Origin: an uncultured Blautia sp.
GTDB taxonomy: Bacteria; Bacillota; Clostridia; Lachnospirales; Lachnospiraceae
Assembly: GCF_934371575.1 (NCBI RefSeq)
Contig: NZ_CAKRNY010000042.1
Location: 1-31,657 of the forward strand
Direction of reading: 5' to 3'
DNA: 31,657 nucleotides
This document shows, in pieces, positions 1 to 6,308 of the stretch (the first letter of the stretch is position 1; the number at the start of each line of letters is the position of its first letter). Made by a program: the position numbers and the translations under genes. The notes under the pieces were generated by a model. It worked only from the letters and a program-made list of their open reading frames with translations, searched no databases and was not told the DNA's origin.

Positions 1-42
1 TTGTATGAGTTCACCGCCTTTCGAATGATCTTGTATCAGCAT
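1..42 (-). CDS. 5' end of an unidentified protein, runs off the left edge
   Basis: On the minus strand an ATG at 42 is preceded by AAGGTGAT, a good ribosome binding site, and opens a frame that stays open to the window edge (14 codons, MLIQDHSKGGELIQ). Too little is visible to name a family. The AT-rich stretch 43-110 would hold its leader. It reads away from the toxin-antitoxin locus. The call rests only on the start codon and its binding site, so it could be spurious. Confidence 0.35.
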   Translation of the reverse strand, partial: MLIQDHSKGGELIQ

Positions 43-113
43 ATCACCTTTTTTAAAAAAAGAAAACTGAAAAATAAAAACTCCGCAGATATGGAAAAGC
101 GTGAAGAAAATTT

Positions 114-142
114 TTGACATTTCAAGAGATGCGTGCTAATAT
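114..142 (+). promoter_or_regulatory. Promoter of the candidate antitoxin RNA
   Basis: TTGACA at 114-119, a 17-bp spacer and TAATAT at 137-142, with a TGC extended -10 just before it (134-136). Transcription would start near 149 and run toward the small toxin gene on the other strand. Confidence 0.75.
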
Positions 143-148
143 GATTAT

Positions 149-240
149 AGAAAAAGAGTGCTACCGATAGACGGTTAGTCCGTTTTACTATTAAGATATC
201 AAAGATAACCGCTTAGTTTGCAGACAGGGCGGTTATTTTT
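149..240 (+). ncRNA. Candidate antisense antitoxin RNA, about 90 nt
   Basis: The RNA is bounded by the promoter at 114-142 and the hairpin plus U-run ending at 240. No plus-strand reading frame of note lies within it. Its 5' part folds into a small stem (CTACCG...CGGTTAG, 161-178, one bulge). Its 3' part (233-240) is complementary to the stop codon and last bases of the toxin gene. Facing promoters with overlapping 3' ends are the arrangement of type I toxin-antitoxin pairs such as Fst/RNAII and TxpA/RatA. The role as antitoxin is inferred from layout. Transcript ends are predicted from sequence. Confidence 0.6.
205..240 (+). terminator. Intrinsic terminator of the antitoxin RNA
   Basis: ATAACCGC (205-212) pairs with GCGGTTAT (229-236), followed by TTTT. 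Read on the minus strand the same hairpin is followed only by a broken T-run, so termination of the toxin transcript there may be leaky. Confidence 0.7.
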
Positions 241-331
241 GTGGTTTATGATTATCTTTGCCTAATGTATATCCGATACTAAAGCAGGTTAAGCCGAAGC
301 TCACTACTGCTATGAAGTCAACAATACTCAT
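233..331 (-). CDS. Small hydrophobic holin-like toxin peptide, 32 aa
   Basis: The peptide starts MSIVDFIAVVSFGLTCFSIG and ends GKDNHKPQK: a short N-terminal segment, one hydrophobic membrane-spanning stretch (about residues 4-24) and a basic polar tail. That is the layout of the small holin-like type I toxins of Firmicutes, which insert into the membrane. The start is set by GGAGG eight to ten bases upstream (on the plus strand, CCTCC at 341-345). The long leader (about 439 to 332) contains a perfect hairpin, CAGAGGG/CCCTCTG (381-401), and a consensus promoter at 446-474. An opposing short RNA overlaps its 3' end. Family assignment is by size, hydrophobicity and locus layout. It could instead be a small membrane protein of other function. 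Confidence 0.7.
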   Translation of the reverse strand: MSIVDFIAVVSFGLTCFSIGYTLGKDNHKPQK

Positions 332-445
332 TGGCTTAGCCCTCCTTTCCACTGGATTCCTTTACAGGTTTCTATGTAATCAGAGGGTCACAGTCCCTCT
401 GTTGAAGGACTAACCGCCTACCGTTATGGTAGCACCCATGTTTCG

Positions 446-474
446 ATTATAACAGTTAAAAATTACCGGTGCAA
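446..474 (-). promoter_or_regulatory. Promoter of the small toxin gene
   Basis: On the minus strand TTGCAC (474-469), an exact 17-bp spacer and TATAAT (451-446). The expected start is near 439, giving a leader of about 107 nt before the toxin ATG at 331. Confidence 0.8.
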
Positions 475-870
475 TATAAAGTTGGTAGAGTAGCATCTGT
501 TAGCCGTGGAAGAGAATCTTTTCGACCAGGGCGTCTGGTGCCAAAACGGTGCCAAGAAACCAGGCAAATTAAAATACATGGTGCAGATTATCCGTTTTTC
601 ACTGTATTTTGGAGAGAAAACCATAAAAAATATGAGATAAAACGGGATTAAAGTATCGTGAAGGTGGATGCACTGTGGTTTATATAAAATATATTGAGCA
701 CTGTAAGGTACATTGTGTCCAAACGTAAGATACCCCGGAACCGTAAGGTTTCCGGGTTTTTTCTGTTGCCTGGAAATATATAAAAGAGTGGGAAATAATA
801 ACGAACAGTATAGAAAAAAGGCTGCCGGGAGTGTATCTTTATAACTTTTTTTACTAACAGAATGATAACT
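475..870. other. Gene-poor stretch, no protein recognised
   Basis: A 60-codon open frame begins at 469 but has no ribosome binding site, and its start overlaps the toxin promoter on the other strand. Its translation matches nothing I recognise. Another frame across 535-640 reads WCQNGAKKPGKLKYM, which vaguely recalls integrase C-termini, but this is too weak to call a remnant. The only solid element is the terminator at 734-762. Confidence 0.5.
734..762 (+). terminator. Strong intrinsic terminator without an obvious gene in front
   Basis: CCCGGAACC (734-742) pairs with GGTTTCCGGG (747-756) around a GTAA loop with one bulged T, then TTTTTT. No coding region precedes it. An AT-rich TATATAAA around 680 could be the -10 of a short RNA ending here, but its -35 is poor. 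Confidence 0.75.
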
Positions 871-876
871 GATCTA

Positions 877-985
877 GAGCGTGTTTGAAAAATCATTCCT
901 GCAATCTGCACGCCCCACTTTGCGGTATATTTCACCCGAATTCAGTTGCCGCAGCTCGCTACGCCTGCATTTTTCTTCTTTGCAG
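877..985. repeat. Probable dispersed intergenic repeat
   Basis: The block begins GAGCGTGTTTGAAAAATC and runs through a G+C-richer stretch (CTGCACGCCCCACTTTGCGG, then GCCGCAGCTCGCTACGCC). On the minus strand it reads through as KYTAKWGVQIAGMIFQTRS, a tail I recall from many spurious small predicted proteins in Lachnospiraceae genomes. There is no second copy in this window, so the call rests on recognition and on composition unlike the AT-rich flanks. Confidence 0.4.
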
Positions 986-999
986 AATAAAAATTCATC
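982..999. promoter_or_regulatory. Possible ArgR/AhrC operator (ARG box) upstream of arcA
   Basis: GAATAAAAATTCA in this segment matches the core of the Gram-positive ARG box (about 13 of 18 positions of the consensus as I recall it). It lies about 135 bp before an arginine catabolic gene, which fits an arginine-responsive regulator. No clear sigma-A promoter could be fixed between here and 1133. Confidence 0.35.
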
Positions 1000-1132
1000 C
1001 TGCGTTATTAGTCCAGTAATTTTTGTATGCTGTACTGGTATCATAATTATTATGCATAAATAGGTTGAGACTTTTGTGAATCCGTATTAAGATGGTTATA
1101 ACACAAAATAAATAAGAAAAGAGAGGAGAGCA

Positions 1133-2362
1133 ATGGCAATACAGGTAAAAAGTGAAATTGGAAAACTGAAAAAAGTAATGCTTCACAGACCGGGAAAAGA
1201 ACTGGAGCATCTTGTGCCGGGAGATTTAGAACGTCTGTTGTTTGACGATATTCCATATCTTAAAGCTGCTCAGAACGAACATGATCTTTTTGCAGGTATT
1301 TTGCGAGAGCAGGGAGTTGAAGTAGCATATCTGGAAGACCTGATGGCAGAAGTTTTGAAAAACAATACGGAATTAAAGAAAAAGTTTATTGACCAGTTTA
1401 TCGAAGAAGGGGATGTAAACGACAAAAGAGTGAAAGAAAATCTGGCATCATTCCTGTTGGAGATTCCAGACGAAAAAGAACTGGTAATGAAAGTTATGTC
1501 AGGTGTGCGGGATGAAGAATTGAAAATAAGAACAAAAGGCCCGCTGGCCAGTCATCTGAACACAGAAAGTCAGTTTCTTCTGGATCCGATTCCAAATCTT
1601 TATTTTACCAGAGATCCGTTTGCATGTATTGGAAATGGGGTCAGTCTTAACTGTATGTATTCCAGGACAAGAAGAAGAGAGACAATATTTGGAGAATATA
1701 TATTGAAATATCATATGGAGTTTGCCGGGCAGACCCCATTTTATTATGACCGAAAACTGCCGTATTCCATTGAGGGCGGTGATATTCTGAATATCAGTAA
1801 TAAAGTTCTTGCTGTTGGCATTTCTCAGAGAACAACAGCAGAGGCAATTGAGTTGCTTGCACAGTCGATTTTTGCAGATGAAAACGGAGAGATAGACACA
1901 ATTCTGGCTCTGGATATTCCGGCAATGCGTGCATATATGCATCTGGATACGGTTTTTACTCAGGTTGATCATGATAAGTTTACCATACATCCCGGTATTT
2001 TAAGGACACTGCGTGTGTTTGAAATGAAAAATGGAGAAAATGCCGGAGAATTGAAAGTGACTGAAAAAGTACAATCACTGGAAGATATACTAAAAGAATG
2101 TTTGGAGCTAAACAATGTAACACTGATTCAATGTGGTGGAAAAGATATGATTGTATCTGAACGTGAGCAGTGGAATGATGGTTCTAATACTCTTTGTATT
2201 GAACCTGGGAAAGTAGTGGTTTATGACCGTAACTATGTAACGAATCAGATTTTGAGAGAGAATGGCATTATGGTACTGGAGATGCCAAGTTCGGAGCTTT
2301 CCAGAGGTCGTGGAGGTCCACGCTGCATGAGTATGCCTCTTGTGCGAGAAGCCGTATTATAA
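1133..2362 (+). CDS. arcA: Arginine deiminase
   Basis: Hydrolyses L-arginine to L-citrulline and ammonia in the cytoplasm, the first step of the arginine deiminase pathway. The 409-aa length is normal for the family. Hallmarks visible: FTRDPF near residue 160, SIEGGD near 212, the catalytic histidine region MHLDTVFTQVD around 268 and the nucleophile cysteine in GGPRCMSMP (Cys398), all in the expected order. Start chosen at ATG 1133 with GAGAGGAGAG directly upstream. The next gene follows after 71 bp on the same strand and acts on ornithine. No arcB, arcC or arginine/ornithine antiporter gene is in the window, so this is not a classic arcABCD operon. A possible ARG box lies upstream. Confidence 0.95.
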   Translation: MAIQVKSEIGKLKKVMLHRPGKELEHLVPGDLERLLFDDIPYLKAAQNEHDLFAGILREQGVEVAYLEDLMAEVLKNNTELKKKFIDQFIEEGDVNDKRVKENLASFLLEIPDEKELVMKVMSGVRDEELKIRTKGPLASHLNTESQFLLDPIPNLYFTRDPFACIGNGVSLNCMYSRTRRRETIFGEYILKYHMEFAGQTPFYYDRKLPYSIEGGDILNISNKVLAVGISQRTTAEAIELLAQSIFADENGEIDTILALDIPAMRAYMHLDTVFTQVDHDKFTIHPGILRTLRVFEMKNGENAGELKVTEKVQSLEDILKECLELNNVTLIQCGGKDMIVSEREQWNDGSNTLCIEPGKVVVYDRNYVTNQILRENGIMVLEMPSSELSRGRGGPRCMSMPLVREAVL

Positions 2363-2433
2363 AATGCGGGAAGCTGTATAAAAATGGACGAAGATGTAGT
2401 ATAAAATTGACAGAGAAAATGGGGGAAAATAAT

Positions 2434-3531
2434 ATGTCATTTGAAATGCCTAAATATCATCATCCGAATTTTGAGGAAGAAAAGTTTGTAAAAGCGCCGG
2501 ATGCAGTTTATGAAAAAGCAGAAAAGGATGGTGTAGCACCGGAAAATTATCATAGTACCTCTATGTATCCGGAATATTTTAAGATTGATGGTCAGTGGAA
2601 ACTGGCAGAGGAGAGCCGCATGGATTCCTGCGTTATTCTGCGCGAAAACGGAAGATTGGATGTTGTGGAAGCAAGAAATATTAAAAAAGGGGATCAGGTG
2701 ATCCTGGGAAGAACAGAAAAATGTGAAGATGGTATTTATATGCACTGTAATGGTTTTACAGATGAAGAGAATGCTCTGGAAGATCAGTTTGTGTTCCGTC
2801 AGGGAAGAAGCCGTGAAACTTCTTACGCGCGCGATTACGATAAGCTGTTTGAGCTCCTGAAATATGAAAAAGAACATGGAAATATTATCTGGGTCATGGG
2901 ACCGGCATTTGCTTTTGATGCAGATGCAAGAAGAGCTATGCAGCTTCTGATCGAAAATGGCTATGCACAGGGAATTATGGCAGGAAATGCCCTTGCTACA
3001 CATGACCTGGAAGGCGCACTTCTTCATACAGCACTTGGTCAGGACATTTATACACAGAGATCTCAGCCTAACGGACATTATAACCATCTGGATATTTGCA
3101 ATAAAGTACGCAGAAGTGGCTCTATTCCGCAGTTTATTAAGGATTATAATCTGGATGATGGAATCATCTGCAGCTGTGTGAAAAATGAAGTACCCATTGT
3201 TCTTGCCGGATCCATCCGTGATGATGGACCGCTTCCGGAAGTTATAGGTGACGTTTATGAAGCGGCAAATACTATGCGTGGGATGGTTCGTAAGGCAACA
3301 ACTGTGATCTGCATGGCGACTATGCTTCACACTATCGCAACCGGGAATATGACTCCGTCTTTCCGCGTTATGGAAGACGGTACTGTAAGACCGCTTTACC
3401 TCTATACTGTGGATGCAGATGAATTTGTAGTAAATAAACTGTTGGACAGAGGAAGCCTCAGTGCTACAACAATTGTAACAAATGTTCAGGATTTCATTAC
3501 ACTGGTGGCAAAAGGTCTGGAGTTGATGTAA
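2434..3531 (+). CDS. LOR/SDH-type ornithine cyclodeaminase-like protein (TIGR00300 family)
   Basis: A 365-aa protein of the LOR/SDH bifunctional-region family. Archaeal members and the C-terminal half of cyanobacterial AgrE/ArgZ convert ornithine to proline and ammonia using NAD. Family stretches visible: GNALATHDLEGALL and ALGQDIY (about residues 187-210), VPIVLAGSIRDDGPLPEVI (253-271), ATMLHTIATGN (297-307), then KLLDRGS and IVTNVQDF near the C-terminus. ATG 2434 is preferred because GGGGG sits eight bases upstream. An in-frame TTG at 2407 and an ATG at 2419 are alternatives without a good binding site. Placed behind arcA, it suggests arginine nitrogen is routed toward proline. The activity is inferred from family. 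Ornithine itself would need to come from a carbamoyltransferase encoded elsewhere. Confidence 0.8.
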   Translation: MSFEMPKYHHPNFEEEKFVKAPDAVYEKAEKDGVAPENYHSTSMYPEYFKIDGQWKLAEESRMDSCVILRENGRLDVVEARNIKKGDQVILGRTEKCEDGIYMHCNGFTDEENALEDQFVFRQGRSRETSYARDYDKLFELLKYEKEHGNIIWVMGPAFAFDADARRAMQLLIENGYAQGIMAGNALATHDLEGALLHTALGQDIYTQRSQPNGHYNHLDICNKVRRSGSIPQFIKDYNLDDGIICSCVKNEVPIVLAGSIRDDGPLPEVIGDVYEAANTMRGMVRKATTVICMATMLHTIATGNMTPSFRVMEDGTVRPLYLYTVDADEFVVNKLLDRGSLSATTIVTNVQDFITLVAKGLELM

Positions 3532-3661
3532 AAGGTTTTTTTTACCATTTAGCCTGTGAATAGGTCTATTTAGCCTGTAAGGCGCGTAAAATATTCAGAA
3601 TCTGTTATGATATAAGAAAAATAATGGGAGCAAAAAATATTTTTACGTGGAGGGAAGTCCA

Positions 3662-4531
3662 ATGGGAGACGCAAAAAAGAAATATTCTGCAGACGAATTG
3701 CTTCAATTTGCGTATAAACATAATCAGATACCAGTGATCCTTTTTGCAAAAGATACAGATTGCAAGTATATCTATACCTCAGAAGTAGAAAATCTGATTG
3801 ATGGCGGAGAGGATAATTCCATTCTGGGAAAAACAGACATGGATATTCAGTATGATCGCGAGCTGGGCAAGTTGTATTACGAGCAGGATAAGGAGGTTAT
3901 GCGTACAGGAAACCCCTGTCACTGTTATTCAGAATTTACTGAGGATGGAAAAACAGTTTATCGGGAAATAGCCAAAAATCCGGTATATGTTGACGGTAAA
4001 ATAGCAGGAGTTTGCGGTGTTGTCAGTGATGTAACAGAATTAATGACATTGAAAAAGAAATTTGAATCACTGACATTTCTGGACAATCTGACCGGTATAT
4101 ACAATAGAAATTATTTTCTGAAATTTGATTTTAATAAAAAGGAAAGTTTGCCCTGTGCCTATATCATGTGTGACTGCAATGATTTAAAAGAGGTAAACGA
4201 CAGACTTGGACATGCAGCTGGTGATACCTATATTCAGGAAACTGCGAAAATTCTGGAACAGTACGTTTCAGATACAGGAATCTGCATTCGCTGGGGTGGA
4301 GATGAAATTCTGATGATCTTACCGAATTGTGATCAGGATCTCTGCAGGGAAATCGTCGAAAAAATCAACGATGACCAGAAAATCAAAAGAAAGAAATTTC
4401 CATATTTGGAAATAGCAGTCGGCTACCATGTAAGGGAAACGCTGCGGCAGCCGGAGAATGAGGCAATTCAGCTGGCTGATCAGAATATGTATAAGGACAA
4501 AAAGGAAAGGAAGATGGTAGAATGGAAATAA
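3662..4531 (+). CDS. PAS-GGDEF protein, probable diguanylate cyclase (paralog 1)
   Basis: A soluble 289-aa protein: PAS-like sensor domain (about residues 12-128) and GGDEF domain (about 140-285) that would make cyclic di-GMP from two GTP. Visible motifs are DNLTGIYNRNYF at the start of the catalytic domain, CDCNDLKEVNDRLGHAAGD, and the signature as GGDEI (212-216), with isoleucine in place of the usual phenylalanine. No RxxD inhibitory site precedes it. There is no membrane segment, so the ligand is sensed in the cytosol. ATG 3662 has GGAGGG seven bases upstream; a GTG at 3647 is unlikely. It overlaps the next gene by 10 bp and is clearly its paralog. Whether the altered signature is fully active cannot be told. 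Confidence 0.88.
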   Translation: MGDAKKKYSADELLQFAYKHNQIPVILFAKDTDCKYIYTSEVENLIDGGEDNSILGKTDMDIQYDRELGKLYYEQDKEVMRTGNPCHCYSEFTEDGKTVYREIAKNPVYVDGKIAGVCGVVSDVTELMTLKKKFESLTFLDNLTGIYNRNYFLKFDFNKKESLPCAYIMCDCNDLKEVNDRLGHAAGDTYIQETAKILEQYVSDTGICIRWGGDEILMILPNCDQDLCREIVEKINDDQKIKRKKFPYLEIAVGYHVRETLRQPENEAIQLADQNMYKDKKERKMVEWK

Positions 4532-5433
4532 AAAAAGAATATGAGCCCTTTATGAGTGAAATATTTCGCGCGCTGCCGCAGACTTTCTTTATAAAAGATA
4601 CGGAGGGGCGGTATGCATTTGCAACCCGAATCTGTGATTTTTTAAATGCAGGACCAGACGGAACCATTATTGGCAAAAAAGATTATGAAATTCAGTTTGA
4701 TAAACAACTGGGGATGCGCTATTATAAAGAAGACATGGAAATTATTAGTAAGGGAATTTCTACCCGCACCGTAGATACGTTTCAGCTGGAGGGCAAAACA
4801 ACCTATTTGGAAGTGACCAAGAAACCTATCTATAATGACGAGAATGAAATTATCGGAATCTGCGGCATTTGTAACGATATTACAGAACTGATCAATCTGC
4901 GGGAAAACTATGAGCAGCTTAGTCTGTATGATTTCCTTACTGGCCTGTATAATCGAAACTATATAGCGAAGTTTGATTTTGACAATGAAAACAGTCTGCC
5001 CTGTAGTTACATTATCTGTGACTGCAATAATCTTAAAATGATCAATGATAGGTATGGGCATGAGGCTGGTGACCGGTATATTTGTGAAACAGCTGATATG
5101 CTTAAAAGAATTGTTCCGGAAAAATCAGTGGTCATCCGCTGGGGCGGCGATGAATTTCTTATTGTGACGCCGGTCTGTAATAAGGCAGCACATGAGAATA
5201 TTATAAGTAATATAAAAGCCGAAAGTAAAAAGTTTTCAGAGGCAGAGCCGCATATCGGACTGGCTGTGGGCGGAGCCTTAAGACTGAAGCCTGATATTGA
5301 AGAAGCAGAGATATTGAAAGCTGCTGACCGGAAAATGTATCAGAATAAAACCAGTCATAAACAAAGTGTCAGTAAATACCGTCTTAATGAATTTAAAGAA
5401 GAATACATCAAATTCTGGAGTAAAATTTTATGA
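4522..5433 (+). CDS. PAS-GGDEF diguanylate cyclase (paralog 2)
   Basis: A 303-aa paralog of the preceding gene, with the same order: PAS-like domain (about 10-125, with IKDTEGRYAFAT and GICGICNDITEL) and GGDEF domain (about 135-275, with LYDFLTGLYNRNY, CDCNNLKMINDRYGHEAGD and a canonical GGDEF at 208-212). No RxxD product-inhibition site is seen. It carries about 25 extra residues after the catalytic domain, ending KEEYIKFWSKIL. The start at 4522 lies inside the end of paralog 1 behind AAGGAAAGGAAG, so the two are co-transcribed and probably translationally coupled. The pair likely arose by tandem duplication, with PAS domains that diverged more than the catalytic halves. Confidence 0.9.
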   Translation: MEIKKEYEPFMSEIFRALPQTFFIKDTEGRYAFATRICDFLNAGPDGTIIGKKDYEIQFDKQLGMRYYKEDMEIISKGISTRTVDTFQLEGKTTYLEVTKKPIYNDENEIIGICGICNDITELINLRENYEQLSLYDFLTGLYNRNYIAKFDFDNENSLPCSYIICDCNNLKMINDRYGHEAGDRYICETADMLKRIVPEKSVVIRWGGDEFLIVTPVCNKAAHENIISNIKAESKKFSEAEPHIGLAVGGALRLKPDIEEAEILKAADRKMYQNKTSHKQSVSKYRLNEFKEEYIKFWSKIL

Positions 5434-5543
5434 AATTACTGATTATCTTTTTTGTATGTGTTTCTAATATATACGGTCTTGTTTTCTTTATGAGTGGTGC
5501 AGAGAGGTGCATGCGGAGGCGAAGTTTATTGAAGGAAAGATGA
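5430..5543 (+). CDS. Possible small membrane peptide overlapping the GGDEF gene (ATGA)
   Basis: ATG 5430 overlaps the TGA stop of the preceding gene in an ATGA arrangement typical of translational coupling. The frame encodes 37 residues: a hydrophobic N-terminal two thirds (MKLLIIFFVCVSNIYGLVFF) and a basic tail (ERCMRRRSLLKER), the make-up of a single-pass small membrane protein. There is no clear ribosome binding site of its own. It may be chance, since the segment is AT-rich. Confidence 0.3.
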   Translation: MKLLIIFFVCVSNIYGLVFFMSGAERCMRRRSLLKER

Positions 5544-5629
5544 AAATGCTGTAGCTGTAGCGTTTTTCAACGAAGCAATGCAAAAGTAAAAACAGAAGTC
5601 TTATTAGTTTAATGGAGAGTAAAAATAAT

Positions 5630-6049
5630 ATGGATAAAACAGATGAAGGTTTACTTGGAAATGAGAAAATCGAGGAAGCAATCGCGGCGCTTCAGCAGCA
5701 GCCAACGCAGGAATTGCTGGCTCATGCACTGACAGTAGTGCGAAGACGCATGCGTGAAAACGGTCAGGTAATCATTGCCGTAGAGCCAAACGCGGCAGCA
5801 GGTCAGATGAAGCTGCAGGCGGTGCAAACCTCCGATGGAAAGAACTGGTGGGCGGTTTTCACCAGCTTTGACGAAGAACTGAAAGGCAACGGAAGTGTTA
5901 TGTCAACCTTTATGACTGACATTGGAAAAGTGCTGGAGGCGGCATTGTCTGAGGAAGAAATCAGCGGAGTGATCATCAATCCCTGGAACAGGACTTTGAT
6001 GTTGAACAAGACATTGATTCGGATCGTGCTTGGAGATGTGACACAGTAA
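5630..6049 (+). CDS. SseB-family protein
   Basis: A 139-aa soluble protein with the SseB N-terminal-type domain: an N-terminal helix (IEEAIAALQQQPTQELLAHA), a beta-rich centre with WWAVFTSFDEE, and the family C-terminal segment GVIINPWNRTLMLNKTLI. Family members are named after enhanced serine sensitivity in E. coli. Their biochemical role in Firmicutes is not established. ATG 5630 is chosen because GGAGAG precedes it by ten bases; the in-frame ATG at 5612 has no binding site and itself lies over that purine run. It stands alone, followed by a terminator. Confidence 0.75.
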   Translation: MDKTDEGLLGNEKIEEAIAALQQQPTQELLAHALTVVRRRMRENGQVIIAVEPNAAAGQMKLQAVQTSDGKNWWAVFTSFDEELKGNGSVMSTFMTDIGKVLEAALSEEEISGVIINPWNRTLMLNKTLIRIVLGDVTQ

Positions 6050-6061
6050 GTTATTGAAAAA

Positions 6062-6141
6062 TGCCAGGTAAGAAAATAAAAACGTTTCTCCTGTCCATTG
6101 GATAGAGCAGAGCGCGTAAATTCTGCCTGGCAATTTTTTTA
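6062..6141 (+). terminator. Long-loop terminator after the SseB-family gene
   Basis: TGCCAGG (6062-6068) pairs with CCTGGCA (6126-6132), followed by a run of seven or more T. The roughly 57-base loop contains minor internal pairing. The unusual loop length makes this less certain than the other terminators. Confidence 0.55.
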
Positions 6142-6149
6142 TAATCAAA

Positions 6150-6210
6150 ATTATTGACAAACGATAATTCTAAGTTATAATAAAAATATAAATTATCGTT
6201 TTTCAATAAT
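6150..6210. promoter_or_regulatory. Paired inverted operator over the cassette promoter
   Basis: The 20-mer at 6150-6169 (core AAACGATAATT) is repeated in inverted orientation at 6191-6210 with 19 of 20 positions matching. Arm 1 covers the -35 box, arm 2 covers the transcription start, and their centres are 41 bp apart, close to four helical turns. This fits cooperative binding by a dimeric repressor. The small HTH protein of the same operon is the obvious candidate, making the circuit autoregulatory. The match is seen; the binding protein is inferred. Confidence 0.7.
6154..6181 (+). promoter_or_regulatory. Promoter of the DUF2975-HTH-lipoprotein cassette
   Basis: TTGACA (6154-6159), a 16-bp spacer and TATAAT (6176-6181). 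The start is expected near 6188, leaving a leader of about 120 nt before the ATG at 6309. Confidence 0.8.
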
Positions 6211-6308
6211 TCTTATAAACCAGTTAGAGAAATCCCGAGTAAAGGGTTAGAAGGTTTAATCCGGCACGATAGCGGATTTTCTCGAAATCGGCAACAAGGA
6301 GGTTCCCC

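Larger units (their letters stand above)
158..435. repeat. Imperfect inverted repeat at the 5' ends of both toxin-locus RNAs
   Basis: Arm 158-181 reads GTGCTACC, then CGGTTAGTCC after a short gap. Arm 407-435 is its reverse complement with five extra bases between the same two blocks. Because transcription converges, both RNAs begin with the same GUGCUACC...CGGUUAGUCC sequence, and each arm also forms a local stem. A toxin transcript reading through to 158 could pair its 3' end with its own 5' end. Confidence 0.7.

Noticed and set aside
469..651. A 60-codon plus-strand frame, considered as an integrase remnant
   Set aside because: No conserved integrase residues, no binding site, and its start overlaps the toxin promoter; only a faint resemblance in a different frame.
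1499..1990. A 163-codon open frame on the minus strand inside arcA
   Set aside because: Antisense of a clear arginine deiminase gene; low-complexity composition and no motif.
2437..3330. A 297-codon open frame on the minus strand
   Set aside because: It is the shadow of the cyclodeaminase-like gene, rich in Ile, Cys, His and Phe as expected for antisense translation, with no family resemblance.
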